Assembly: GCA_035506315.1 (NCBI GenBank)
Contig: DATJPQ010000115.1
Span: forward strand, 1 to 14,389
Reading direction: 5' to 3'
Origin: MWDT01 sp035506315
GTDB lineage: Bacteria; Verrucomicrobiota; Verrucomicrobiia; Opitutales; Opitutaceae
DNA: 14,389 bases
Shown here: one piece after another, positions 7,401-13,100 of the stretch
Layout: every line of letters starts with the position of its first letter
How positions within the stretch are numbered: the stretch's first letter is position 1
Position numbers and translations under genes: made by a program
The notes under the pieces: generated by a model
What the model saw: the letters and a program-made list of their open reading frames with translations, nothing else
Databases searched by the model: none
What the model was told of the DNA's origin: nothing

Positions 7401-7715
7401 GAGCGTACCGAGGTTGAGCCGGTGCATCGCCCCGACCACCGCGCGCAGCATCCGGAGAAAATCCGCCGGCGTCAGCTCCGGCATTCCGATCGCCGCCGCG
7501 AGCTGCCGCGCCTCACCGGGATCGCCGGCCGCGCGCGCCAGCTTCCGCAGGATCTCGTCGAAGAACTCGCCGGCGGCCTTGCGGGTGAACGTCAACGCCA
7601 CGATGCGCTCGGGCCGCGCGCCGCGCGCCAACAGGTACACAAAGCGGTTGGTAAGGGCGTAGGTTTTGCCCGAGCCCGCCGAGGCGAGAATCATCACGTG
7701 GCGGAGCGGTTTCAC
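4461..7715 (-). CDS. addA: AddA/RexA-type helicase-nuclease, UvrD superfamily with C-terminal PD-(D/E)XK nuclease
   Basis: With the GTG start at 7715 the protein has 1084 residues. Superfamily 1 helicase motifs appear in order: Walker A ASAGSGKT (11-18), Ia TFTRKAAGE (42-50), II LLDEFQDTS (423-431), III FYVGDIKQAIFAWREGD (456-472), IV region LTRSWRSGPAVV (about 496-507), V VMTVHKAKGLGFDLVILPDL (743-762) and VI LYVAMTRAKRA (821-831). The C-terminal nuclease keeps GVIDR (Asp1007), DFKTD (Asp1026, Lys1028) and QIDLY (Gln1049, Tyr1053), so it looks active. It would translocate along and degrade DNA from double-strand ends with AddB. The GTG overlaps the addB stop (GTGA), implying translational coupling; a longer ATG start at 7799 is rejected because it only translates addB and REP sequence. 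Residues about 356-400 are an extra Ala/Gly/Pro-rich segment encoded by REP-like palindromes just before motif II. Family certain; the symbol follows AddAB architecture. Confidence 0.93.
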   Translation of the reverse strand: MKPLRHVMILASAGSGKTYALTNRFVYLLARGARPERIVALTFTRKAAGEFFDEILRKLARAAGDPGEARQLAAAIGMPELTPADFLRMLRAVVGAMHRLNLGTLDSFFARIVRSFPLELGLGGDFEILEEHAARLERQRVLRQMFARAGQQLDAAQQDFIEAFKRATFGAEEKQLGRRLDAFIDDYAGTYHAAPQAGRWGDPKKIWPAGCPWLTGKGERATATKALHAALPWDGLNDKQRARLEAFFVALPEWSPGAPLPDAVDYLFGNALKAWPALEEIVVERRKLALPPAARAALQALVSAIIGAELARRLEMTRGIFAVLHGYETVYHEAVRRGGRLTFADLQRMLLPEGGTPMLSGGAAVSGDTESARAKPRGYGTDSAEREAVPPQTAGPDNTVLQEKADARLAIDFRLDAQFDHWLLDEFQDTSFGQWSVLRNLIDEAVQDPAQQRSFFYVGDIKQAIFAWREGDPRLFREIFDYYNAGADGTIVEDHLTRSWRSGPAVVAMVNRVFGAKEALRRLFPADAAQRWSQEWREHESAKPELGGYAELRRAGGGDGRFAATAEILRETQVLTRGLSVAVLVQRNDTAAELADFLRHEGGLPAVAESDLQVGVDNPLSCALLSLLRVAAHPGDSLAWEHVQMTPLAAVLAAEGLKQRDAVTARLLGEVHADGFERTVERWLRRLEPFLAADDEFSRERGRQLAEAARLFDENGQRDVAEFCDFAARYTVRDPETAGVVRVMTVHKAKGLGFDLVILPDLEGQRLARRREGLAVQRSADRAVEWVLDLPAKEFCAQDEVLHAHVAAAEADACYEALCLLYVAMTRAKRAMYVLVDPVKASSTSHNYPKLLTDTLGETWAGGDARWYEKLPPAEAAVPRDAGPGPLEGEIARAARLPARTPSALQSGVVAGSALFKVDERRAVDYGIAVHALCATIEWWRETAAEEWLTARRTEGADAGALAEVLACLRAPELAGVFAPPVAGGEIWRERAFEAVIDNVWVTGVIDRVVVERGVDGRARWATVFDFKTDRVADEPGELARAAQRHAGQIDLYRRVVARLTGLPGTAVKAEVVFTAARRRITTG
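6542..6608 (+). repeat. Two tandem REP-like palindromes inside addA
   Basis: Unit A (6542-6572) begins GTGGC and folds as GCGGAACGG (6545-6553), loop CTTC, CCGTTCCGC (6558-6566). Unit B (6579-6608) begins GTAGC and folds as CGCGCGG (6584-6590), loop TTTCGC, CCGCGCG (6597-6603). Both units end in GACTC or GAGTC and point the same way, about 37 bases apart. Bases 6542-6566 are identical to 7744-7768. The addA frame reads through on the opposite strand, giving AEREAVPP and RAKPRGYG. The whole inserted stretch is about 6516-6650. Confidence 0.82.
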
Positions 7716-10696
7716 GTGGCACCGCCTTTCCCGTCGGTCCCGGGTGGCGGAACGGCTTCCCGTTCCGCGGCGGCAGCGAAAGCACGGCCGCTCCGCCACT
7801 CCACGCTGGCGGCGGCGCCCTGGTGAAACAACCCGGCCCAGTCCTCATCTTCGCGGGCGGAACGTTCGGCCGGCGGCCAGAATTCGCCCGCCGCCACCGC
7901 CGCGGCCACGCCCCCGGCGCAACGCCGCGCCGCCTCCTGCCACTCGGGAGAATAGTCGTCCCACAGCGCCACGGCGGTTTCGCCCGCCGCCTTCGGCAGA
8001 TTGAAATAGCCGCATTGCACCGGACCGGGCGCAACGCCGCCGGCGCGTTCCACCTGCAAGGCGTGCAGGTAGAGCGGCAATTGCAGATCCGTCCAGACGA
8101 GTTCCCGGTCGCCGATGGTGAAACGCGCCCAGGCGGGTCGTGCGTCATCGGAGCCGTCGCGGCGCGGACGCCGGCAATGGGCGTCCTGCGGCGCGGCGGG
8201 CTGGTCGGAAGTCTTGTAATCGAGCACGCGCACCGCCCCGGTGCCTTCGTGGCGGTCGATCCGGTCGATCTTGCCGCGCACGGCGAGGCCCGCGAACATG
8301 AGCGCGGGCGCCGCCGGGAATTTCCACTCCACGCGCTCGATCACCCAGCCTTCGGCCCGCTCGCGGGCCTGCACTTCAGCCGCCTTGCGCAGACGCTGGC
8401 GCGCCGATTCGAGTTGCACGATGAGCGGCAATGTCAGCAGCCGGCCGTAGCGGTCGCACACCGCTGCCTCCAGCTGGTCGAGCAGCGCCTCGCGCAGGAT
8501 TTTCTCGTCGGTGCAATCGCGCAAAGCGGGGTCCTCGCCGAGAGTCTGCAACGCCGCGTGGCAAAGATTGCCGAAATCGCGCGCATCGAGCTCGGTCTTT
8601 TCCGGATCGACCGCCTCCATGCCCAGTCCGTGCTTGAGGTAAAAGCGGAACGGACACGCAAGATAGTCGCGAAATGCGGTGACGTTGAGCGACTCGAACG
8701 ATCGCTCGGGCGGCCGCGGCCGGAGCGTCCACGCCCGCCGCCACGGGAGGTTCGGGTGCGAGCTTTCGATTTCCCGGAAAAGAAACCGCACGCGCGCCGG
8801 CAGCAGGGCGTCGTCGCAGAGCAGCAGCAGGCGTGAGGGCCGCAATGGATCACCCGCGGCCGAGACCTTGCCCACCAACAGATCGAGCCGGCCCGCCGCC
8901 GCCCCCTCCCGCGGGCCAGCGAGCTTGTTCGTGCCTCCGCCACCCCGCGCCGCGGCCAGTGCGGCCAGGATATACGCATCGCGGGCGAAGCGGGCGGCGT
9001 TCGTCTTCAGGTCGAGCTTCTCGCGCAACGACTCCGGCAGAAACGCATCGCCCACCACGGCCTCGGGCACACGGCCGTCGTTGCAACCGGCGACGACGAG
9101 ATGCGGTGCGTCTTCCCATAGCAGTTCGAGCCAGCCCAGCAGTTCGACGGCCCCGGCCGGCTTGTCGTCGAAACGCGTGCTCTCGCCGAAAAGATCGAGA
9201 GCGAGCTCCCACCACTCGTTTTCGCGCGCGCCGGCAAATTGCGCCGCGGCGCGGGCGACGGCCGCGAGCACGTCGCGCCAGGCCCCGGCGTCGTCGGCCA
9301 GCCCGCGGCCGGCCGGTTGCGCCAGGTCGAACGTGCGCGAGGCGAACAGTCGCGTAAGCGCCGCGGCGGCGTTGGCGGGAAACGTCCCGGTCGTTAGAAG
9401 CGTGCGCAGTTCTCCGAGCAGATCGAGGGCGTGCGGAAGAGGGGCGCGGCCAGACTGCGCCCCACCAGCCGGAGCGGCGGCGTGGTCGCGGGCGGCTTCA
9501 AGGGTCGGCGGAAGATGCCCGGTGTGCAGTTCGTCGAGCGCGGCGAGGAAACTCGCCGGCGAAAATCCGTCGCCGAGTTCGGCCTGCAGCCAGGCGAGCA
9601 CGTCGGGGCAGCGCGCGAGCGCCGCCACCGTGTCGAAGGCCGGCTCCCGGGCGAAATCGGCCAGCGCCGTGAGCAGCGCATGCAGCGCCCCGCACCGGCG
9701 CGGCGTGCCCTCGGGGTCGAACGGCGCGAAGCCGGCGCGCAAAAGCCCATGGTCGAGCGAGGGCAGCACGGCGGGATCGGCCACGCCGACGGCCAGGGCG
9801 CCGGCCGGTTGGCCGTAGCCGCCCGCGAGTGCCACGACCCGCTCCGCCTGGGCCGCGGGATCGGGACAGAGATGAACGCGCTCCTCGAAATCGGGCCACG
9901 TCAAAGAACGCCTCGACCACACCTCGGTCCGGGGACGGCCCCACTCGTCGAAGAGGAGTGCCGCGTCTTCGTCGGCCGGACCGGCGACCAGGATTTCAAC
10001 CGGCAAGATGCGCGCATGTGCGGCGAGCACCTGCACCGCCAACGGCAGCGGATCCGGCGTGGCCAGCACGACGATGCGCGCGATGCCATCCGGCAGCGTC
10101 GGCGCGGTCGCGAAGGCGATTTTTGCCGCCTGGGCGTCGCGCCAGCCGCGGGCTGCGAGCACAGCGTCACCGCGCCGTTCGAGTTCGGCGAGTTGCGCCC
10201 AGCGCGCCGCCTCGGGAAAATCGCCGGCCTTCGCCGCCGCGCGGGCCGGCACATCGGCGAGGCGCAACCCGGCCTCGGCCAGCGTGGCCTGCACGTGCAG
10301 CAACTGGCCGGCGAGGCGTTGCGCCCAGGCGAAATTGCGGGCCGGCGGATCGACGGGAAAAACCTCGCGAAACTCCGCCAGGTCGACGGTGCGCAGCACG
10401 TCGATCCAGGCCAGCAGCGATTCGAGCCGCGTCGCCACGCCCGCGGCCGGTGCCCCGAGTCGCAGCAGATCCTCGGGCAGCACCACGCGGGGCGGCCACA
10501 CGGCCTGCCCATGCACCGCGGCGTGCGCCGCGAGCGCTTCGCGCAACCGCCGGCCCGACTGGCGCGTCGGCACCACGACGAGCAGCGTGCGCAAATCCAG
10601 CGGTGCGCCGCCCGACCAGCCTTGCGCCAGCCACGCGGCCGCCTGCCGCGGTAGCGGCTGGGTCCACGGGAGCACGTGAAGGTGGGGCGTTGGCAT
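7712..10696 (-). CDS. addB: AddB/RexB-type nuclease subunit, PD-(D/E)XK family, without visible Fe-S cysteine motif
   Basis: The ATG at 10696 gives 994 residues starting MPTPHLHVLPWTQPLPRQAA. An upstream in-frame ATG at 10837 would only add 47 residues of translated intergenic repeat. The N-terminal half is a helicase-like fold with LLVVVPTRQSGRRLREAL (38-55) but no Walker A, so ATP hydrolysis is not expected. GCNDGRVPEAVVGDAFLPES (537-556) matches the AddB motif following the helicase-like region. The C-terminal nuclease begins LNVTAFRDYLACPFRFYLK (670-688), with FGNLCH (His713), GKIDRID (Asp811), LDYKTSD (Asp826, Lys828) and QLPLY (Gln872, Tyr876). Bacillus-type AddB binds an Fe-S cluster through this first Cys plus three near the C terminus; here that region reads EFWPPAERSAREDEDWAGLF, with no CxxC. 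The last 25 or so residues are encoded by REP-like palindromes. The addA start overlaps the stop. AddAB-type end processing is inferred from the gene pair. Confidence 0.88.
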   Translation of the reverse strand: MPTPHLHVLPWTQPLPRQAAAWLAQGWSGGAPLDLRTLLVVVPTRQSGRRLREALAAHAAVHGQAVWPPRVVLPEDLLRLGAPAAGVATRLESLLAWIDVLRTVDLAEFREVFPVDPPARNFAWAQRLAGQLLHVQATLAEAGLRLADVPARAAAKAGDFPEAARWAQLAELERRGDAVLAARGWRDAQAAKIAFATAPTLPDGIARIVVLATPDPLPLAVQVLAAHARILPVEILVAGPADEDAALLFDEWGRPRTEVWSRRSLTWPDFEERVHLCPDPAAQAERVVALAGGYGQPAGALAVGVADPAVLPSLDHGLLRAGFAPFDPEGTPRRCGALHALLTALADFAREPAFDTVAALARCPDVLAWLQAELGDGFSPASFLAALDELHTGHLPPTLEAARDHAAAPAGGAQSGRAPLPHALDLLGELRTLLTTGTFPANAAAALTRLFASRTFDLAQPAGRGLADDAGAWRDVLAAVARAAAQFAGARENEWWELALDLFGESTRFDDKPAGAVELLGWLELLWEDAPHLVVAGCNDGRVPEAVVGDAFLPESLREKLDLKTNAARFARDAYILAALAAARGGGGTNKLAGPREGAAAGRLDLLVGKVSAAGDPLRPSRLLLLCDDALLPARVRFLFREIESSHPNLPWRRAWTLRPRPPERSFESLNVTAFRDYLACPFRFYLKHGLGMEAVDPEKTELDARDFGNLCHAALQTLGEDPALRDCTDEKILREALLDQLEAAVCDRYGRLLTLPLIVQLESARQRLRKAAEVQARERAEGWVIERVEWKFPAAPALMFAGLAVRGKIDRIDRHEGTGAVRVLDYKTSDQPAAPQDAHCRRPRRDGSDDARPAWARFTIGDRELVWTDLQLPLYLHALQVERAGGVAPGPVQCGYFNLPKAAGETAVALWDDYSPEWQEAARRCAGGVAAAVAAGEFWPPAERSAREDEDWAGLFHQGAAASVEWRSGRAFAAAAEREAVPPPGTDGKGGAT
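7744..7800. repeat. REP doublet forming the 3' end of addB
   Basis: Unit 1 (+) starts at 7744 with GTGGC and has the 9-bp stem GCGGAACGG (7747-7755) and CCGTTCCGC (7760-7768) around CTTC; its first 25 bases are identical to 6542-6566 inside addA. A degenerate second unit lies at about 7777-7800, read on the minus strand as GTGGCGGAGCGGCCGTGC, in the opposite orientation. Together they encode the addB tail RSGRAFAAAAEREAVPP, so the palindrome is both repeat and coding sequence. Confidence 0.72.
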
Positions 10697-10769
10697 CGCG
10701 GGTGAATCTACGGCTGGACCACGATCAACACGGCGGAACCCTCGGGAGTTCAACCCCGGAATCGGTGGA

Positions 10770-10920
10770 AAATCCGAAACTCGAAATCCGAAATCCGAAA
10801 CAAATCTGAAATTCGAATGGCGGAGAAATTTCCCCAATCACCCATTGCCCAATCTGTTTTTCGTTTTCCGATTCTTGAGCCTTTCGGCTTGTTTCGGATT
10901 TGGCGCTTCGGATTTCGGAT
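10770..10920. repeat. GAAATCC-type short-period repeat with inverted arms between addB and rpsT
   Basis: The left arm (10770-10818) is built from 7-base periods such as CGAAATC; the right arm (about 10887-10920) carries the same motif inverted. ATCCGAAATCCGAA (10786-10799) and TTCGGATTTCGGAT (10907-10920) are perfect reverse complements 107 bases apart. The segment is distinctly AT-rich against its surroundings. Translated on the minus strand it gives repetitive FRVSDFGFR-type peptides, which would be a spurious addB extension. No gene is seen between 10697 and 11017; besides this repeat the stretch holds only the rpsT terminator. Confidence 0.75.
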
Positions 10921-10950
10921 CTCTTTTTCGGGCCTCGCGCCCGAGAAAAA

Positions 10951-10985
10951 CAAAAAGCCCCGCGACCGGAAAAGGCGCACGGGGC
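10951..10985 (-). terminator. Intrinsic terminator of rpsT
   Basis: Read on the minus strand: GCCCCG (10985-10980) pairs with CGGGGC (10962-10957), extended inward by further weaker pairs, then TTTTTG follows. It lies about 32 bases past the rpsT stop. A second hairpin adjoins it: TTTTTCGGGC (10924-10933) against GCCCGAGAAA (10939-10948), without its own T-tail. Confidence 0.85.
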
Positions 10986-11017
10986 GAAAAACCGCAACGA
11001 AGCAGCGCGGCGCGCGG

Positions 11018-11281
11018 TCAGACCTTGGCCAGCGTGTACTTGGCGACGTGGCCCTTGACGTGGTTGGCGGCGTTCCGGTGGATGATCTTCTTCTTGGCGG
11101 CCTTGTCGACCGCCGAGGCGTACTCGATCCCCGTGGCGCGGGCCGCGGCGGCGTCGTTCTTCGCGACGGCCTGCTCGAACTTCTGGTGCAGGGTCTTCAG
11201 GCGGGAGAAAACGGCCTTGTTGCGCAGCGCGTTGCGCGCGGACTTGCGGGTGGCTTTTTCAGCGGATTTGGTATTGGCCAT
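11018..11281 (-). CDS. rpsT: Small ribosomal subunit protein bS20
   Basis: This 87-residue protein has the normal bS20 length. It opens MANTKSAEKATRKSARNALR, the conserved Lys/Arg-rich N terminus that binds 16S rRNA. The rest is the expected helical hairpin, with FSRLKTLHQKFEQAV and a basic end that includes KKKIIHRNAANHVKG. bS20 is a primary binder of the 5' domain of 16S rRNA in small-subunit assembly. The gene stands alone, as rpsT usually does, with its own terminator just downstream and a divergent response-regulator gene upstream. The ATG is preceded by CTCCCACC rather than a Shine-Dalgarno. In enterobacteria bS20 controls its own translation; nothing visible here shows whether that holds. 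Identification is certain. Confidence 0.98.
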   Translation of the reverse strand: MANTKSAEKATRKSARNALRNKAVFSRLKTLHQKFEQAVAKNDAAAARATGIEYASAVDKAAKKKIIHRNAANHVKGHVAKYTLAKV

Positions 11282-11533
11282 GGTGGGAGCGGACTTGGTA
11301 AGCCGGGCAAAAACTCAGCCTCGCGCGCCAGAGTCAAGGGCGAATTCGACCCACGGGCGGCGTTTCCTTCGGGCCATCGCCCAGGTTTATCCTTCGCCAG
11401 AGCTCGCTGGTCACCGGGAAACCGCCGTCGGAGCCGCCCGACCAGGTATGGAATCGTGGTCGCGGGTTGACGCGGCCATACCAACCGGGCAGAAAATCGC
11501 CAGACTGCTCAAGCCTCTCCGCTCGCAACTTCC
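11282..11533. other. Divergent intergenic region between rpsT and the response regulator
   Basis: These 252 bases must carry the promoters of rpsT (minus) and the response-regulator gene (plus). I see no convincing -35/-10 pair, no Shine-Dalgarno before either start, and no long palindrome or small gene. The call rests only on gene orientation. Confidence 0.5.
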
Positions 11534-12223
11534 ATGAACGTTCACCCAAGCCCCGCGCAATCCGCTCGTCCGCCCATTCGCGTCTTGTTGGCTGACGATA
11601 GCGAGTTGATCCGCAGCGCCGTCAGGATAGCGCTGGGCCTGCGTCGGGATCCGTCAATCCAAGTGGTCGGGGAGACCGGCACCTTGGCTGCCGCGATCGC
11701 TGAATGCTCCCGGCTCAAACCGGACTTGCTCCTGCTCGATATCGGACTGCCGGACGGTTCGGGTCTGGAGGCTTGCCGCCGGATTCTGCAACAACAGCCC
11801 GACCTGCGCGTCATCGTGCTAACAGGCTCGTCCACCGACGACTTCGTCCAGGAGGCCATTCTCGCGGGGGCACACGGCTATCTCATGAAGGAGATCAAAC
11901 CAAAGGCGTTGGCCCAGGCCGTGGTCGATGTGATGGACGGGAAATCGGTTTTCGATCATGATTCCACCGCTCGCGCCATGCGATTGGTCCGTGCCCAGGC
12001 GGCACCGACCGTCGGCGAGAGCCTCGCCACGCTTTCGCTACAGGAGCGGCGGGTGCTCGCTCTGGTGGCCGAGGGTCAGACCAACAAGGAAATAGGCACC
12101 GCACTCAGCCTGAGCGAAAACACGGTGAAGAACTACTTGAGCAACGTGTTCGAGAAGCTCCAGGTGCAGCGCCGTTCCCAGGCAGCGTCGATCTACGTGC
12201 GGACCAATCCGGGCAAGCGGTAA
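11534..12223 (+). CDS. NarL/FixJ-family response regulator (REC plus LuxR-type HTH), orphan
   Basis: The 229-residue protein has a receiver domain at about 15-132: IRVLLADDSE with the acidic pair Asp21/Asp22, phospho-acceptor Asp69 in LLLLDIGLPDGSG, Thr97 in VIVLTGSS, and Lys119 in GYLMKEIKPKAL. All residues needed for phosphorylation are present. After a short linker, a LuxR-type helix-turn-helix occupies about 165-222: LSLQERRVLALVAEGQTNKE, then SLSENTVKNYLSNVFEKLQV. It is therefore expected to be a phosphorylation-controlled DNA-binding transcription factor. No histidine kinase lies in the window, so its signal and partner are unknown. It is divergent from rpsT, and the downstream peptidase gene is 191 bases away, so co-transcription is not assured. 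The ATG at 11534 gives the usual short leader before the receiver domain; there is no Shine-Dalgarno. Confidence 0.95.
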   Translation: MNVHPSPAQSARPPIRVLLADDSELIRSAVRIALGLRRDPSIQVVGETGTLAAAIAECSRLKPDLLLLDIGLPDGSGLEACRRILQQQPDLRVIVLTGSSTDDFVQEAILAGAHGYLMKEIKPKALAQAVVDVMDGKSVFDHDSTARAMRLVRAQAAPTVGESLATLSLQERRVLALVAEGQTNKEIGTALSLSENTVKNYLSNVFEKLQVQRRSQAASIYVRTNPGKR

Positions 12224-12323
12224 CCGTCGAGCAACAACGGCGCCGAGAACCAGCCGTGCGTCCGTTTTGCCGGTAAAACAGCCCGGACGAGGCTCGTTGT
12301 GTACCAGGGAAGGACTACCCCCT

Positions 12324-12347
12324 CGCTAGGCCCGAATCGGCCTGGCG
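12324..12347. other. Stem-loop between the response regulator and the peptidase gene
   Basis: CGCTAGGCC (12324-12332) can pair with GGCCTGGCG (12339-12347), one pair being G-T, around the loop CGAATC. It lies 100 bases after the response-regulator stop and 67 bases before the next start. No T-run follows on either strand, so it could be an atypical terminator, an operator or an mRNA leader structure. Confidence 0.45.
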
Positions 12348-12414
12348 CACTACACCCATTATTGGAGTCCGTTAGCCTCTAACAGGGAAAGACATCGGAA
12401 GATATCGTGATCGC

Positions 12415-12930
12415 ATGAAAAATGCGATCACCACTCCGACAGGTGCCCGTCTACGGAACGACCAGCGCATCGCGCGGGGCCATACCATCATCGGGGCGGC
12501 TACGACCGTCTTCAGCATCGTTCTTTTTGGCGCCTGTGCCACGGTTTCGCGGGGCGAATCCGCAGCACCGATCAAATTGGACAAATTGACCGCCATCGCT
12601 GTCGCGAAAACTTGGACAGACCAGTCCCCTCGTCATGGTTGGACTTATCCGCAGGCCACTGGCAGCATGCGTCCGACGCTCGATGAGCGCTCGATTCTGT
12701 TGCTGGAACGTGTCACAGCCCGCGATTTGAAGGCGGGAGATATCGCCTGCTACACCGTCACATCTGACGGTAGCGGAGACAAGACCATCATTCACCGCGC
12801 GTTGGCCATCGCTCCAAATGGCTATGTATATTTCTCCGGCGATCATAACCGATATTCTGATGGCTGGATCGCTCCGCAACGCATTTGCTGGCGCGTCGCC
12901 CAAATCATTCAAACTCCGGACAGAATATAA
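12415..12930 (+). CDS. S26/S24-like serine peptidase (signal-peptidase-like, Ser/His type)
   Basis: The 171-residue product has a basic N terminus (1-22) and a hydrophobic segment, TIIGAATTVFSIVLFGACAT (24-43), acting as membrane anchor or signal. The catalytic domain opens with ATGSMRPTL, the signal peptidase I serine box, giving Ser84 as nucleophile. Box-like segments follow: LKAGDIACYTV (105-115), IIHRALAI (125-132) and YVYFSGDHNRYSDG (137-150). Bacterial LepB uses a Lys general base; here the aligned place holds His127, as in SipW/ER-type signal peptidases. The protein is short, with one membrane segment. It would cut exported substrates outside the cytoplasmic membrane, but no substrate gene is adjacent. 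Cys41 follows FGA, a poor lipobox, so lipoprotein processing is doubtful. Base composition is somewhat less GC-rich than in neighbouring genes. GGAAG at 12397-12401 is too far from the ATG to be a good ribosome site. Confidence 0.8.
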   Translation: MKNAITTPTGARLRNDQRIARGHTIIGAATTVFSIVLFGACATVSRGESAAPIKLDKLTAIAVAKTWTDQSPRHGWTYPQATGSMRPTLDERSILLLERVTARDLKAGDIACYTVTSDGSGDKTIIHRALAIAPNGYVYFSGDHNRYSDGWIAPQRICWRVAQIIQTPDRI

Positions 12931-13100
12931 CCGGACCATACACGGCCTGCGATCACGCAAAACCCGGTTTCGCCTCCCCCGGTAACGGTGGCGGTGGCAG
13001 CAGCCCATGACTGCCGGTGGGCATAACCTTCCGATTGCACTCGCCGGATGACGCGCGCACTCTGCCATCGCTCCCGGCTCCACCGCGGTGCCTGGCCTCC

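Noticed and set aside
7716..7799. N-terminal extension of AddA to an ATG at 7799
   Set aside because: Those 28 codons overlap addB and a REP doublet and give a Cys/Arg-rich peptide; the GTG at 7715 puts Walker A at residues 11-18, as is usual for the family.
5916..7826. A 636-codon open frame on the plus strand opposite addA
   Set aside because: It is the antisense shadow of a GC-rich gene with all helicase and nuclease motifs on the other strand; its own product is Arg/His/Gln-rich with no recognisable motif.
9431..10654. A 407-codon plus-strand frame opposite addB
   Set aside because: High-GC shadow with Arg/Gly-rich composition; addB on the minus strand is supported by nuclease motifs.
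10697..10837. N-terminal extension of AddB to an ATG at 10837
   Set aside because: The extra 47 residues translate the GAAATCC-type repeat, giving FRVSDFGFR-like peptides typical of a spurious extension.
13017..13100. GTG start for the PRMT-like gene at 13017
   Set aside because: The added 28 residues show no domain and the ATG at 13101 leaves a normal N-terminal helix; evidence is limited, so the start remains moderately uncertain.
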